Assembly: GCA_946410505.1 (NCBI GenBank)
Contig: CAMKAP010000008.1
Span: 1 to 21,270 of the forward strand
Reading direction: 5' to 3'
Length of the DNA: 21,270 nucleotides
From: an uncultured Clostridia bacterium
GTDB taxonomy: Bacteria > Bacillota_A > Clostridia > Oscillospirales > Oscillospiraceae
Numbering within the stretch: the first letter of the stretch is position 1; every line of letters begins with the position of its first letter. A program made the translations under genes and the position numbers. The notes under the pieces are model-generated. The model searched no databases. It was not told the origin of the DNA and saw only the letters and a program-made list of their open reading frames with translations. Below, piece by piece: positions 1 to 6,435 of the stretch.

Positions 1-412
1 AGGCCAGGAAGGCGATGGAACTGCCCAGGATGATAAACCAGGTCCCGCCGAAGGTGCTGTCCAGGGCGGTGTTGATGACGGCCTCGCTCCCGTCCACAAA
101 GCTCTCGCCCCAGACGCCGGGGATGCGGCTGGCCAGGAAGAACACCAGCGCCATCAACAGGTTCGTAAGCAGCGCCGCCACGGACATGCCCGTTGCGGCC
201 CGGGGACCGTAGCAGTGAGTCAGAACGTCCATCGACAGGAAAGTGAGCCAGGAAAACAAAATACCGCAGTCCAGCGCCAGCCATTCCACGCCGGTGTCGA
301 TGCTCTTGTTGGCCAGCAGATTCATCCCCACAACAGAGAGAATCAGCAGCGAAGCAATCAGCGGGTGAACGGTGTGCAGCAAACTGCGGAACTCGGATGC
401 GAATTTTTTCAT
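1..412 (-). CDS. VUT/YhhQ-family queuosine precursor transporter, 5' part (runs off window)
   Basis: I translated the minus strand from the ATG at 412-410. It gives 137 residues of an integral membrane protein that continues past the left edge. Hydrophobic segments lie near residues 17-33, 43-60, 73-95 and from 122 onward. The block FLSMDVLTHCYGPRAA (about residues 58-73) matches the family pattern D-V-L-T-E-x-Y-G-x-x-x-A, with His in place of the usual Glu. Family members import queuine, preQ1 or preQ0 for queuosine modification of tRNA. An AAGGAG ribosome site lies about 10 nt before the start. It has its own promoter and a structured leader (separate entries), which suits a gene controlled by a queuosine precursor. 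The family call is fairly secure; the substrate is inferred from the family. Confidence 0.8.
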   Translation of the reverse strand, partial: MKKFASEFRSLLHTVHPLIASLLILSVVGMNLLANKSIDTGVEWLALDCGILFSWLTFLSMDVLTHCYGPRAATGMSVAALLTNLLMALVFFLASRIPGVWGESFVDGSEAVINTALDSTFGGTWFIILGSSIAFLA

Positions 413-487
413 GGGTAAACTTCTCCTTGTTTTTTTCAGGTGGTTGGCAAGAGACACCTTTTTCAATTGTATTGCCCGCAGGCAACG
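413..487 (-). promoter_or_regulatory. Structured leader, candidate queuosine-pathway riboswitch
   Basis: This is the roughly 75-nt untranslated leader between the predicted transcription start and the transporter ATG. Read on the minus strand it has a hairpin TTGCC-tetraloop-GGCAA (472-485), then an A-rich single-stranded stretch, then a second hairpin AGGTG/CACCT (438-459). The loop of the second hairpin repeats TTGCC and so could compete for the GGCAA arm. Another A-rich run leads into the AAGGAG ribosome site. Small hairpins, A-rich linkers and a nearby ribosome site are typical of preQ1 riboswitches, which often precede queuosine transporter genes. I cannot assign a preQ1 class by eye. 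Confidence 0.35.
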
Positions 488-492
488 CTGGA

Positions 493-521
493 AGCATACC
501 ACAATCCGATACGGAAAGCAA
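493..521 (-). promoter_or_regulatory. Sigma-A promoter of the queuosine-precursor transporter
   Basis: On the minus strand a -35 box TTGCTT (521-516) is followed by a 17-nt spacer and a -10 box TATGCT (498-493). A TG dinucleotide one base before the -10 makes it an extended -10. Transcription should start near 486, giving a leader of about 75 nt. Confidence 0.6.
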
Positions 522-561
522 GTCCTTTTTCCCGGGAAAGGAAAAGACGGAAGAATGGAAA

Positions 562-590
562 TGCCCCCGCTGTCCAAGACAGCGGGGGCA
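562..590 (-). terminator. Rho-independent terminator of the LysM gene
   Basis: A perfect 12-bp stem (TGCCCCCGCTGT / ACAGCGGGGGCA) closes a 5-nt loop. It lies 16 nt beyond the stop codon of the LysM gene. The following tract on the minus strand (TTTCCATTCTTCC) is T-rich but interrupted. The hairpin also separates this transcript from the transporter promoter at 493-521. Confidence 0.7.
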
Positions 591-606
591 AAACTGTTTT
601 CAGTGA

Positions 607-879
607 TCAGCGAAGAATGCGGGCGTAGATGACCAGCTTCTGACCAGCCATAATGAAGTTGGGATCCTTGATGCCGTTCCAGTCAACGATGTTCTGAACG
701 GTAACACCGAAACGAGGAGCAATGCCGGACAGGACGTCGCCAGCAGCCACGGTGTAAACGATATGATCGCCAACCTTGACATAGGTGCCCTTTGCGTAAT
801 CTCTCCAGGTCTTGCCGCCGCCGGAAACTTCTTCAACCTCAGCGTCGCTGATAGGGGTGACTTTCACTTCATCTGCCAT
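607..879 (-). CDS. LysM-domain small protein with a double-glycine (bacteriocin-type) leader
   Basis: This 90-residue protein has two parts. Residues 1-21 match the double-glycine leader consensus position by position: I10 (-12), E14 (-8), V15 (-7), V18 (-4), G20 and G21 (-2, -1). Such leaders are cut after the second Gly by C39-peptidase ABC exporters (PCATs). Residues about 39-86 form one LysM domain, starting IVYTVAAGDVLSGIAPRFG and ending near QKLVIYARI. LysM domains bind N-acetylglucosamine in peptidoglycan or chitin. The predicted mature product is 69 residues, has no Cys and is almost entirely the LysM module. I chose the ATG at 879 because AAGGAGGAT sits 8 nt before it; an in-frame TTG at 921 would add 14 residues but has no comparable site. 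No C39 exporter or modifying enzyme lies in the window. LysM is certain by eye; export by a PCAT is inference. It could instead be a cytoplasmic LysM/BON-type protein with a chance GG. Confidence 0.85.
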   Translation of the reverse strand: MADEVKVTPISDAEVEEVSGGGKTWRDYAKGTYVKVGDHIVYTVAAGDVLSGIAPRFGVTVQNIVDWNGIKDPNFIMAGQKLVIYARILR

Positions 880-1269
880 TGTAAATATCCTCCTTAATAT
901 ATTCACAAAAGAACGCTTCAAGGAAGGGTGGGCGATGATCGAAAACCGACATCAAAACGATCCTTCTCTGTCTGAATTCTTCCGTGTTTACAATTTACAT
1001 CGGGCCTTCACCGGCCCTGAACAATTAGCCTTTCTTTTTTCCGGCTTTTTGTTCTTCGTCTATTAATACGACGGATTCGGGAAGCTGGCCGATTTTTTTG
1101 AAATTTTTTCTTTTTCTGGATTGAACCGGTGTCTTTCCCAATTCCCGGGTTTACTATAACACGCTATGCCCAACAAATGTCCAGCAAATTGTAACGCTTT
1201 CAGAGTAGATTCGACAAATTCGCATAATCTTTGGATTTCTTAAGATTTTCAATCCGGGCTCTGATCCCA
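880..1269. other. Gene-free 390-base stretch: LysM leader region and regulator 3' flank
   Basis: No convincing gene lies here. Reading on the minus strand it holds the promoter at 1183-1153 and then about 270 nt of leader before the LysM ATG. The leader contains long A-rich runs and a compact hairpin GGGCC/GGCCC (1017-1002) that lacks a T-tract. The part from 1184 to 1269 is the AT-rich 3' flank of the regulator gene; I find no strong terminator in it. Confidence 0.5.
1153..1183 (-). promoter_or_regulatory. Candidate promoter for the LysM gene
   Basis: On the minus strand TGGACA (1183-1178), a 19-nt spacer and TATAGT (1158-1153) are seen. A TG one base before the -10 forms an extended -10, which can compensate for the long spacer. 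It implies a leader of about 270 nt, unusually long for a 90-residue protein. Confidence 0.4.
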
Positions 1270-2070
1270 TCAGATGCGCTCTCTCCGGTCTGTGAGGAAG
1301 GCTTCGGTAAGGCTCGCCCAGGAATAGGAGCTCATATATTCGCCCCGGTAGGAATTGACCGCCTCCGGGTCCCCCTTCAGGAAGCGGAACATATCACAGT
1401 CCATCATCTCCGGCCGGATGCGCATGAAGCCGCGCTTTCGCTCCAGGATCTCGCCGATGCCGTACTCATCCAGCGTATCGCATAGGCTGCGCACGATCAC
1501 GTCCAGCTGCTTCTGCCTGGCCCTGTCGTAGGTCTCATCCTCCCAGAGCGCGGCAAAGATCTGCGCGCGGGAAACGCTACCGCCCTGCCGGTCCACCAGA
1601 TAGGCCAGCACCTCTTTGGCCCTGGCGCGCCGGAACGCGACCGAGACGCCGTCCACCGCCACCACGAAGCTGCCGAAGGTCTGCACAGAAATATGCAGCG
1701 TCGCGTTTTTCTGATGGACGTCGAAGGCGTAGGACACCTCCGCTGCCAGACTCTCCCGGTTGACGGGCTTGAGAAGACAGCCTGCGGGGTGAACGGAAAA
1801 AAGCTCCGTCGGCACAAGCTGTGAATCGCTCATAAAGAGGATCGCCGTCTCCGGCTTTTCTTCCCGGAGTTTCTGTGCCAGACGAAGCCCGTCCAGATCG
1901 GGAAGGTCCAGATCCAGCAGCGCCAAATCTACCGGGTGCGTGTACGCCCAGTCCAGCGCCTCCTGCGTGGAGGCAAAACCCTGGACATCCTGCACCTGCG
2001 GCAGGATGCGGCAGATGGCCACCGTCTGCTCCAGCGCCTGTTTCTCCCGGTCCACACAGATCGCTCTCAT
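1270..2070 (-). CDS. Response regulator with SARP/AfsR-type winged-helix output domain
   Basis: This 266-residue protein has an N-terminal receiver domain (about 1-118). It shows an acidic site at D7, the phosphoacceptor D53 in LLDLDLPDLDG, S81 after strand 4 and the conserved K101-P102. Residues about 125-220 form a winged-helix DNA-binding domain of the OmpR/SARP type (FGSFVVAVDG, then AKEVLAYLV and the SRAQIFAALW segment). The tail (YRGEYMSSYSWA, 241-252) looks like the start of a bacterial transcriptional-activation (BTAD) domain that is cut short; this short form is common in clostridia. GAAGGGGAG precedes the ATG. It follows the MogA/MoaB gene by 27 nt, so the two are probably cotranscribed. 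No histidine kinase is adjacent, so its signal and targets are unknown. Confidence 0.85.
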   Translation of the reverse strand: MRAICVDREKQALEQTVAICRILPQVQDVQGFASTQEALDWAYTHPVDLALLDLDLPDLDGLRLAQKLREEKPETAILFMSDSQLVPTELFSVHPAGCLLKPVNRESLAAEVSYAFDVHQKNATLHISVQTFGSFVVAVDGVSVAFRRARAKEVLAYLVDRQGGSVSRAQIFAALWEDETYDRARQKQLDVIVRSLCDTLDEYGIGEILERKRGFMRIRPEMMDCDMFRFLKGDPEAVNSYRGEYMSSYSWASLTEAFLTDRRERI

Positions 2071-2097
2071 ACACTCCCCTTCTCTCTGCTTTGCCTC

Positions 2098-2604
2098 TTA
2101 CCCATGGTGATTGTGGGCATGGTCTGTGGAGCCCTCGGCATAGAGCATCTCCATACCGTGGCCGATGGCCTCGATGACTGCCGCCAGGTTCTCGCGTGCG
2201 GCTTTCTCGCTGCCGGGCAGATTGACAATGAGGGTCTTGCCGCGAATTCCCGCCGCCGCGCGGGAAAGGCAGCCGCGGGGCGTGATTTGGAGACTCGCGT
2301 ATCGCATGGCCTCCGGGATGCCGCGGGTTTCGCGCTCAATGACGGCGAGGGTGGCCTCCGGCGTCACGTCCCGCTGAGAGAAGCCGGTGCCGCCCGTGGT
2401 CATGACAAGACCGATCTTTCTTTCGTCCGCGCAGCGTATGAGCTCCGCGCGGATCTGCTCGCTCTCGTCCGGGACAAGGCCTGTATACACCACGTCGAAG
2501 CCCGCCTCCTCCAGCATGGCCTTCACCGCCGGGCCGCTGGTATCCGTCCGCTCCCCACGGGAGCATTTGTCGCTCACTGTGATCACTGCCGCAGTGTATT
2601 TCAT
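2098..2604 (-). CDS. MogA/MoaB-family molybdenum cofactor biosynthesis protein
   Basis: This 168-residue protein is a single MoCF domain of normal length. The molybdopterin-binding signature TTGGTGFSQRDVTPEA is complete, and the GRG-like loop region and the late VNLPGS motif are present. Enzymes of this family adenylylate molybdopterin before molybdate insertion. The tail is His-rich (DHAHNHHG), which could bind a metal but may be incidental. I start at the ATG at 2604 because GGAGGT lies 7-8 nt upstream; an earlier in-frame start would add 13 residues that look like untranslated leader. It sits 85 nt after glf and 27 nt before the regulator. No other molybdenum genes are in the window, so the link to a specific molybdoenzyme is open. 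Confidence 0.9.
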   Translation of the reverse strand: MKYTAAVITVSDKCSRGERTDTSGPAVKAMLEEAGFDVVYTGLVPDESEQIRAELIRCADERKIGLVMTTGGTGFSQRDVTPEATLAVIERETRGIPEAMRYASLQITPRGCLSRAAAGIRGKTLIVNLPGSEKAARENLAAVIEAIGHGMEMLYAEGSTDHAHNHHG

Positions 2605-2689
2605 GTGAATTACCTCCGTTCCGCCCGTTTCGGGCCGAAGCAAAATCGACCCGAAGGGTTTTGTCTGTCAGTTCCTCCCGACCGCTCCT

Positions 2690-3805
2690 TCACCGCAGCT
2701 CTTTTTCGCTCACCTCCAGCGCGGCGGCAATCACGGCATCCATATCGTAGTACTTGTATTCGCCCAGACGGCCGCCGAAGATCACCTGTTTTTCCTGCTC
2801 GGCCAGCTTCTTATACGCAGCGTAGAGAGAGCCGTTTTTCGCATCGTTTACAGGGTAGTAGGGCTCGTCGCCAGGTTTCCACTCGGAGGAAAATTCGCGG
2901 GAGATCACCGTCTTCGGCAGCTCCTTCCCCTCGTCGTCTTTACCGAACTCAAACCACTTGTGTTCAATGATCCGCGTCCAGGGCGTCTCCCGGTCGGTGT
3001 AGTTGACGGCGGCGTTGCCCTGGAAATTGGGAATATCCAGCAGTTCCGTCTCAAAACGGACGCTGCGGTATTCCAGTGTTCCCAGCCGGAAGCCGAAAAA
3101 CGCGTCGATGGGGCCGGTGTAGACCACGCGCTCGGCAAGCCTGTCCAGCTCTTCCCGATTCTCCAGATAGTCCACACCCAGTCGTACCTCGATCCCCTCC
3201 AGCATGTTGGCCACCATTTTGGTGTAGCCGCCCATGGGGATGCCCTGATAGAAGGCGTTGAAGTAATTGTTGTCAAAGGTCAGACGCACAGGCAGGCGCT
3301 TGATGATGAAGGCGGGTAGATCTTTGCAGTCACGGCCCCACTGCTTTTCGGTATAGCCCTTCACAAGCTTTTCGAAAATGTCCCGGCCCACCAGAGAGAT
3401 GGCCTGCTCTTCCAGATTCCGGGGCTCGCCGATGATTTCCATGCGCTGTTCAGCGATCTTTGCAGCGGCCTCGTCGGGCGTCACCACACCCCACATTTTG
3501 TTGAAGGTATACATGTTGAAGGGGAGCGAATACAGTTCGCCCTTGTAGTTCGCCACAGGAGAGTTGGTAAAACGATTGAACACGGCAAACTGCGTCACAT
3601 AGTCCCAGACTTTCTTATTGTTAGTGTGGAAAATATGCGCGCCGTACTTGTGGACATGAATTCCCTCCACGTCCTCGGTGTAGACATTGCCTGCGATATG
3701 CGGCCGCTTGTCGATGACGAGGACCGATTTCCCGGCCTTTTTCGCTTCCTGCGCAAACACTGCGCCGTACAGTCCTGCGCCGACGATCAGATAATCATAC
3801 TTCAT
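2690..3805 (-). CDS. glf: UDP-galactopyranose mutase
   Basis: This 371-residue flavoenzyme interconverts UDP-galactopyranose and UDP-galactofuranose, the donor for galactofuranose-containing surface glycans. The N-terminal FAD-binding fingerprint is GAGLYG (G9, G11, G14) followed by the acidic strand end VIDKR. Family-typical blocks follow: HIFHTNNKKVWDYV, YTEKQWGRD, the RLPVRLTFDNNYFN segment and a C-terminal FGGRLGEYKYYDMD that closes over the flavin. The length matches the family (about 365-390). The ATG at 3805 has GGAG 9 nt upstream; a longer in-frame reading would overlap the structured leader and is not supported. It is expressed from its own promoter (3900-3928). No other capsule gene is adjacent. 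Confidence 0.95.
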   Translation of the reverse strand: MKYDYLIVGAGLYGAVFAQEAKKAGKSVLVIDKRPHIAGNVYTEDVEGIHVHKYGAHIFHTNNKKVWDYVTQFAVFNRFTNSPVANYKGELYSLPFNMYTFNKMWGVVTPDEAAAKIAEQRMEIIGEPRNLEEQAISLVGRDIFEKLVKGYTEKQWGRDCKDLPAFIIKRLPVRLTFDNNYFNAFYQGIPMGGYTKMVANMLEGIEVRLGVDYLENREELDRLAERVVYTGPIDAFFGFRLGTLEYRSVRFETELLDIPNFQGNAAVNYTDRETPWTRIIEHKWFEFGKDDEGKELPKTVISREFSSEWKPGDEPYYPVNDAKNGSLYAAYKKLAEQEKQVIFGGRLGEYKYYDMDAVIAAALEVSEKELR

Positions 3806-3829
3806 TGCTTTTTCTCCGATCCGAAGTAT

Positions 3830-3883
3830 CGTACAGACGCCATGCTGCGAAAGCATATGCCTTCGAATACCGGTATCTGTACG
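3830..3883 (-). promoter_or_regulatory. Structured leader element ahead of glf
   Basis: Inside the predicted glf leader an 8-bp outer stem CGTACAGA / TCTGTACG (3883-3876 with 3837-3830) encloses two further helices. One is a self-complementary ATACCGGTAT, the other an ATGCT/AGCAT hairpin with a TTCGC loop flanked by GGC. This resembles a three-way junction ending about 15 nt before the ribosome site. It could be a cis-regulatory RNA or a protein-binding leader. On the plus strand the element is followed by six T, so it could also stop plus-strand transcription. Confidence 0.4.
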
Positions 3884-3899
3884 TTTTTTCTACTATTTT

Positions 3900-3928
3900 A
3901 TTGTATCACAATCAGAGGAGAAACACAA
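3900..3928 (-). promoter_or_regulatory. Sigma-A promoter of glf
   Basis: On the minus strand TTGTGT (3928-3923), a 17-nt spacer and TACAAT (3905-3900) are seen. Transcription should start near 3893, about 88 nt before the glf ATG, so the folded element at 3830-3883 lies in the mRNA. Confidence 0.6.
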
Positions 3929-3960
3929 TTTGAAATCGTTATCCGCGAAAAAGCTTCGGC

Positions 3961-3989
3961 TTGACAGTGGCGTTTTTGGCGGCTATACT
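3961..3989 (+). promoter_or_regulatory. Strong sigma-A promoter for the Pr6Pr membrane protein
   Basis: A consensus TTGACA (3961-3966), a 17-nt spacer and TATACT (3984-3989) lie just ahead of the plus-strand gene. It is the closest match to consensus in the window. It is divergent from the glf promoter, with about 32 nt between the two -35 boxes. Confidence 0.8.
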
Positions 3990-4033
3990 TGGAAAAAAGC
4001 AATTTGTTTCATCCGAATGAGGTCGATTTTCCC

Positions 4034-4717
4034 TTGAATTCCACACCAAAACAAAGCATTTTTCTTCGTATCGGCATCCTTCTCTCCACCGGCTACGCCA
4101 TCCTCATGCTGCTGCACTGGCCTATCGGCTTTACGTTTTTCACGCAGCTTTCCAATGTGTTTACGGCGCTTGTCGTTCTGCTGCAGCTGCTCTCTCCTCC
4201 TCAGAAGCAGCGCGCTCTGCGGTTCTGGAAATACATGGCTGCCGTCTCCATTTTTCTGACCTTTCTGGTGTATCTGCTGGTGCTCGGCCCGATCATGCCG
4301 GGCGGCATCGGCGCCGCCTACCGCCAGGACCATTACGCGAGCCTGTGCCTGCACCTGATCACGCCGACGCTGACCATCACAGATTTTCTGCTGCATGACC
4401 GGGACTATCCCTGGCGCGGAGGGCATGTGCTTCTTGCCGCGATCCCGCCCTTTCTGTGGCTGCTCTTTATCTTTATTCTCGGCGCGCTCGGGCTTCGCTG
4501 GGGCCGCGGAGACATGACGGCCCCCTACCCCTTTCTGAATTATGCCGCTCCGGCCGGCTGGTTCGGCTGGATGCCGGAGACCGCAGGCTATACAACGCTG
4601 GGAATCGGCGTGTTCTATACCATCCTGTTCATGATCCCGCTGGTGCTGCTGCTGGGCTGGCTGCTGCTCAGCGCTGGAAAGGCGCTGCGGAGAAGATGCG
4701 ACAGGCAGGAGGCCTGA
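4034..4717 (+). CDS. Pr6Pr-like six-helix membrane protein
   Basis: This is a 227-residue integral membrane protein with about six hydrophobic helices. The arrangement and the motif HLITPTLTITDFLLHD (about residues 107-122, conserved H-x-x-x-P and a late D) resemble the Pr6Pr family of unknown function. Start choice: an in-frame TTG at 3989 lies inside the promoter -10 box and cannot be in the mRNA. The TTG at 4034 has GAGGT about 10 nt upstream and leaves a leader of roughly 40 nt, so I use it; a downstream in-frame ATG near 4106 would delete part of the first helix. The C-terminus is basic (KALRRRCDR), consistent with the inside-positive rule. It precedes the lipoprotein gene by 118 nt. Role unknown. 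Confidence 0.7.
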   Translation: MNSTPKQSIFLRIGILLSTGYAILMLLHWPIGFTFFTQLSNVFTALVVLLQLLSPPQKQRALRFWKYMAAVSIFLTFLVYLLVLGPIMPGGIGAAYRQDHYASLCLHLITPTLTITDFLLHDRDYPWRGGHVLLAAIPPFLWLLFIFILGALGLRWGRGDMTAPYPFLNYAAPAGWFGWMPETAGYTTLGIGVFYTILFMIPLVLLLGWLLLSAGKALRRRCDRQEA

Positions 4718-4835
4718 TGCAGGACGGAACCGTGGCGGTCGGCCATACGCGCCATGGCTTCGTATCAAGAAATGTACGAAGGTACAGCCATACCAAAGTC
4801 GATAGAAACATTTTTAAGAAAAGAGGTTGAATAAT

Positions 4836-5525
4836 ATGAAGAAAATGATCCTTATGTTTCTCTGCGCCGCCATGCTGCTGAGTCTGGCCGCCTGCGGGCA
4901 GAAGAACGCCGAACAGCCCGCCGCCGAACAGCCCGCCGCCGAGGAAGCCCCCGCCGAGGAGAGTTCCACCTCCCTTCTGGGCGGCTGGACCCCCGCCGAG
5001 AGCGTCGCGCTGACCGTGGAAGCGCAGGAACTGCTGGCAAAGGCAACGGAGAAGCTGCTGGGCAGCCGCTACACCCCTGTCCTCTATCTGGGCACGCAGG
5101 TCGTCGCGGGCCGCAATCACGCGCTTTTGTGCCGTGTAGCTCCCGTAACCGCCGATCCCGTGGAAACCTATGCCATTGTGAAGCTCTATGAGGATACGCA
5201 GGGCAACGTGAGCGTGCTGGATGTGACCGACTCCGGCGTCGCCACCAACATCAGCGACAGCATGGGCGGCTGGAGCCAGTGTGAGGCCCCCGCTGTGACC
5301 GAGGAACTGCAGGCCATCTTTGATAAGGCCATGGAAGGCTACACCGGCATGGGATTTCGGCCCATCGGCCTCGTGGCCACGCAGCTCGTCTCCGGCACCA
5401 ATTACTGCTTCTTCTGCGAGTCCACGCCCGTGGACGGCGGTGAGAGCGGCTACGCCTTCGTCACCGTGTACGCCGATCTGGAAGGCAACGCGCAGATCAG
5501 TGACGTGGCCCCCTTTGCAGCCTGA
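4836..5525 (+). CDS. Lipoprotein with two cystatin-like QxVxG repeats
   Basis: This 229-residue exported protein has a lipoprotein signal peptide with lipobox L17-A18-A19-C20. A low-complexity linker rich in Ala, Glu and Pro follows (about 21-50). Two homologous units of about 70 residues come next. Unit 1 contains GTQVVAGRNHALLCR (86-100), unit 2 ATQLVSGTNYCFFC (181-194). Each continues to a strand pattern ending in Y-x-D/E-x-x-G-N (118-124 and 212-218). Q-x-V-x-G followed by N is the hallmark of the first binding loop of cystatins, so each unit probably has a cystatin-type fold. The ATG at 4836 has AGAGGT upstream; a TTG 9 nt earlier is less likely. It ends in a strong terminator. The protein should sit on the outer face of the membrane; its partner is unknown. 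Protease inhibition is only one possibility. Confidence 0.75.
   Translation: MKKMILMFLCAAMLLSLAACGQKNAEQPAAEQPAAEEAPAEESSTSLLGGWTPAESVALTVEAQELLAKATEKLLGSRYTPVLYLGTQVVAGRNHALLCRVAPVTADPVETYAIVKLYEDTQGNVSVLDVTDSGVATNISDSMGGWSQCEAPAVTEELQAIFDKAMEGYTGMGFRPIGLVATQLVSGTNYCFFCESTPVDGGESGYAFVTVYADLEGNAQISDVAPFAA
4911..4940 (+). repeat. Two perfect 15-bp tandem repeats in the lipoprotein linker
   Basis: The unit GAACAGCCCGCCGCC occurs twice head to tail and encodes EQPAA twice. It lies in the flexible linker right after the lipobox. Copy number of such a unit can vary by slippage, which would only change linker length. Confidence 0.8.
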
Positions 5526-5538
5526 CCCCATGAATACG

Positions 5539-5570
5539 AAAGCAGCCCGCACAGGCGTGCGGGCTGCTTT
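5539..5570. terminator. Bidirectional terminator between the lipoprotein and met operon
   Basis: A perfect 14-bp stem (AAAGCAGCCCGCAC / GTGCGGGCTGCTTT) closes a 4-nt loop. T-runs flank it on both strands. It lies 13 nt after the lipoprotein stop on the plus strand and immediately after the stop of the metF-like gene on the minus strand, so it probably ends both convergent transcripts. Confidence 0.9.
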
Positions 5571-5571
5571 T

Positions 5572-6435
5572 CTATGCATCTGACCGGATCGTTTCCATGA
5601 TCCGGCATACAAGTCCGGTGCGGCCGAAGGGCGTCATGAGATAGTATCCGTCCACCAGAGCGCGCATGACCCGGGCGGCGTCGACGGAGATCTCCACGGC
5701 CAGCTCCTCGCCCCGGGCGCGGTCTGCCCCCTCATAGCGGTCGATGATGCTGTCGTCCACCACCACACCATGGACCTCCCGCTGCAAAAAGATCGCGTTT
5801 CTCTGGGACACGATGGGCATGATGCCGCCCAGCAGCTTCCCCCGCAGGTGCTCCCTTGCCTGCCGGAGGTTTTCAAGCCCCCGCGCGGAGAGGACCGGCT
5901 GGGTCAAAAAGCCCACCGCGCCGTTTTCCTCTTTCTGCTGCGCAAGCTTCAGCTCCACCTCGAAATTGCGGGCGTTCACGTTCAGCGCCGCGAAAAGCCG
6001 CAGCGGCAGGCCAAGTCCCTGTACCCGGCTCAAAAGCTCCCGGGAGTTGAAGTGATAGACCCCGTGGGCCTCCTCCCGGTATTCCGGCGGCACCGGGTCG
6101 CCGGTCACGAGGAGCATGTTCTCGATCCCCTCGGCCACGAAGCCGAAGAGCAGGGACTGCACCGCGATCCAGTTGCGGTCACGGCAGCTCATGTGGGGAA
6201 GGGTCTCCATCCCCAGTTCGCGGCGCAGCTTGCAGGCCATGATACCCGCGTCTGCGCGCACCCGGCCCATCGGGCAGTCGGCCACGGTGATCAGGTCCGC
6301 GCCGTGCGCCTGCAGCTCGCGGGCGCCGGCCAGGAAAGCCGCCACCTCGGGGCCTGCCGGACTGTCCAGCTCCACGGCAAAGGGCCTCAGCGCCGGATCA
6401 CACAGGGAATCCCAGAATTTGCTCTTCTTTTCCAT
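5572..6435 (-). CDS. Methylenetetrahydrofolate reductase family protein (MetF-like)
   Basis: This 287-residue protein resembles the flavin-dependent (beta/alpha)8 barrel that reduces 5,10-methylene-THF to 5-methyl-THF, the methyl donor for MetH. Seen features are an early acidic FAVELDSP segment, the substrate-handling strand ITVADCP, THLSCRDRN-like PHMSCRDRN (residues about 80-88), the strand MLLVTGDPVPP and FLTQPV. These match the MetF fold closely, including the family R/T-C-x-D/R motif and the VTGD flavin contact. Its ATG directly abuts the metH stop, so translation is probably coupled. Its own stop reaches the terminator. The order metH-metF is expected for a methionine operon. Direct electron donor is not evident. 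Confidence 0.85.
   Translation of the reverse strand: MEKKSKFWDSLCDPALRPFAVELDSPAGPEVAAFLAGARELQAHGADLITVADCPMGRVRADAGIMACKLRRELGMETLPHMSCRDRNWIAVQSLLFGFVAEGIENMLLVTGDPVPPEYREEAHGVYHFNSRELLSRVQGLGLPLRLFAALNVNARNFEVELKLAQQKEENGAVGFLTQPVLSARGLENLRQAREHLRGKLLGGIMPIVSQRNAIFLQREVHGVVVDDSIIDRYEGADRARGEELAVEISVDAARVMRALVDGYYLMTPFGRTGLVCRIMETIRSDA

Noticed and set aside
880..921. An N-terminal extension of the LysM protein from TTG at 921
   Set aside because: It would cover the AAGGAGGAT ribosome site and spoil the leader, which fits only when translation starts at 879.
2623..2635. GCCCG/CGGGC hairpin between glf and the MogA/MoaB gene as a terminator
   Set aside because: The stem is only 5 bp and no T-tract follows, so it is too weak to call.
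1936..2970. A 344-codon plus-strand frame across the regulator and MogA/MoaB genes
   Set aside because: It crosses three minus-strand gene regions, is Arg-rich and shows no domain.
4759..4780. TTCGTA/TACGAA inverted repeat upstream of the lipoprotein gene
   Set aside because: A 6-bp perfect arm pair with a 10-nt spacer arises easily by chance, and no promoter box aligns with it.
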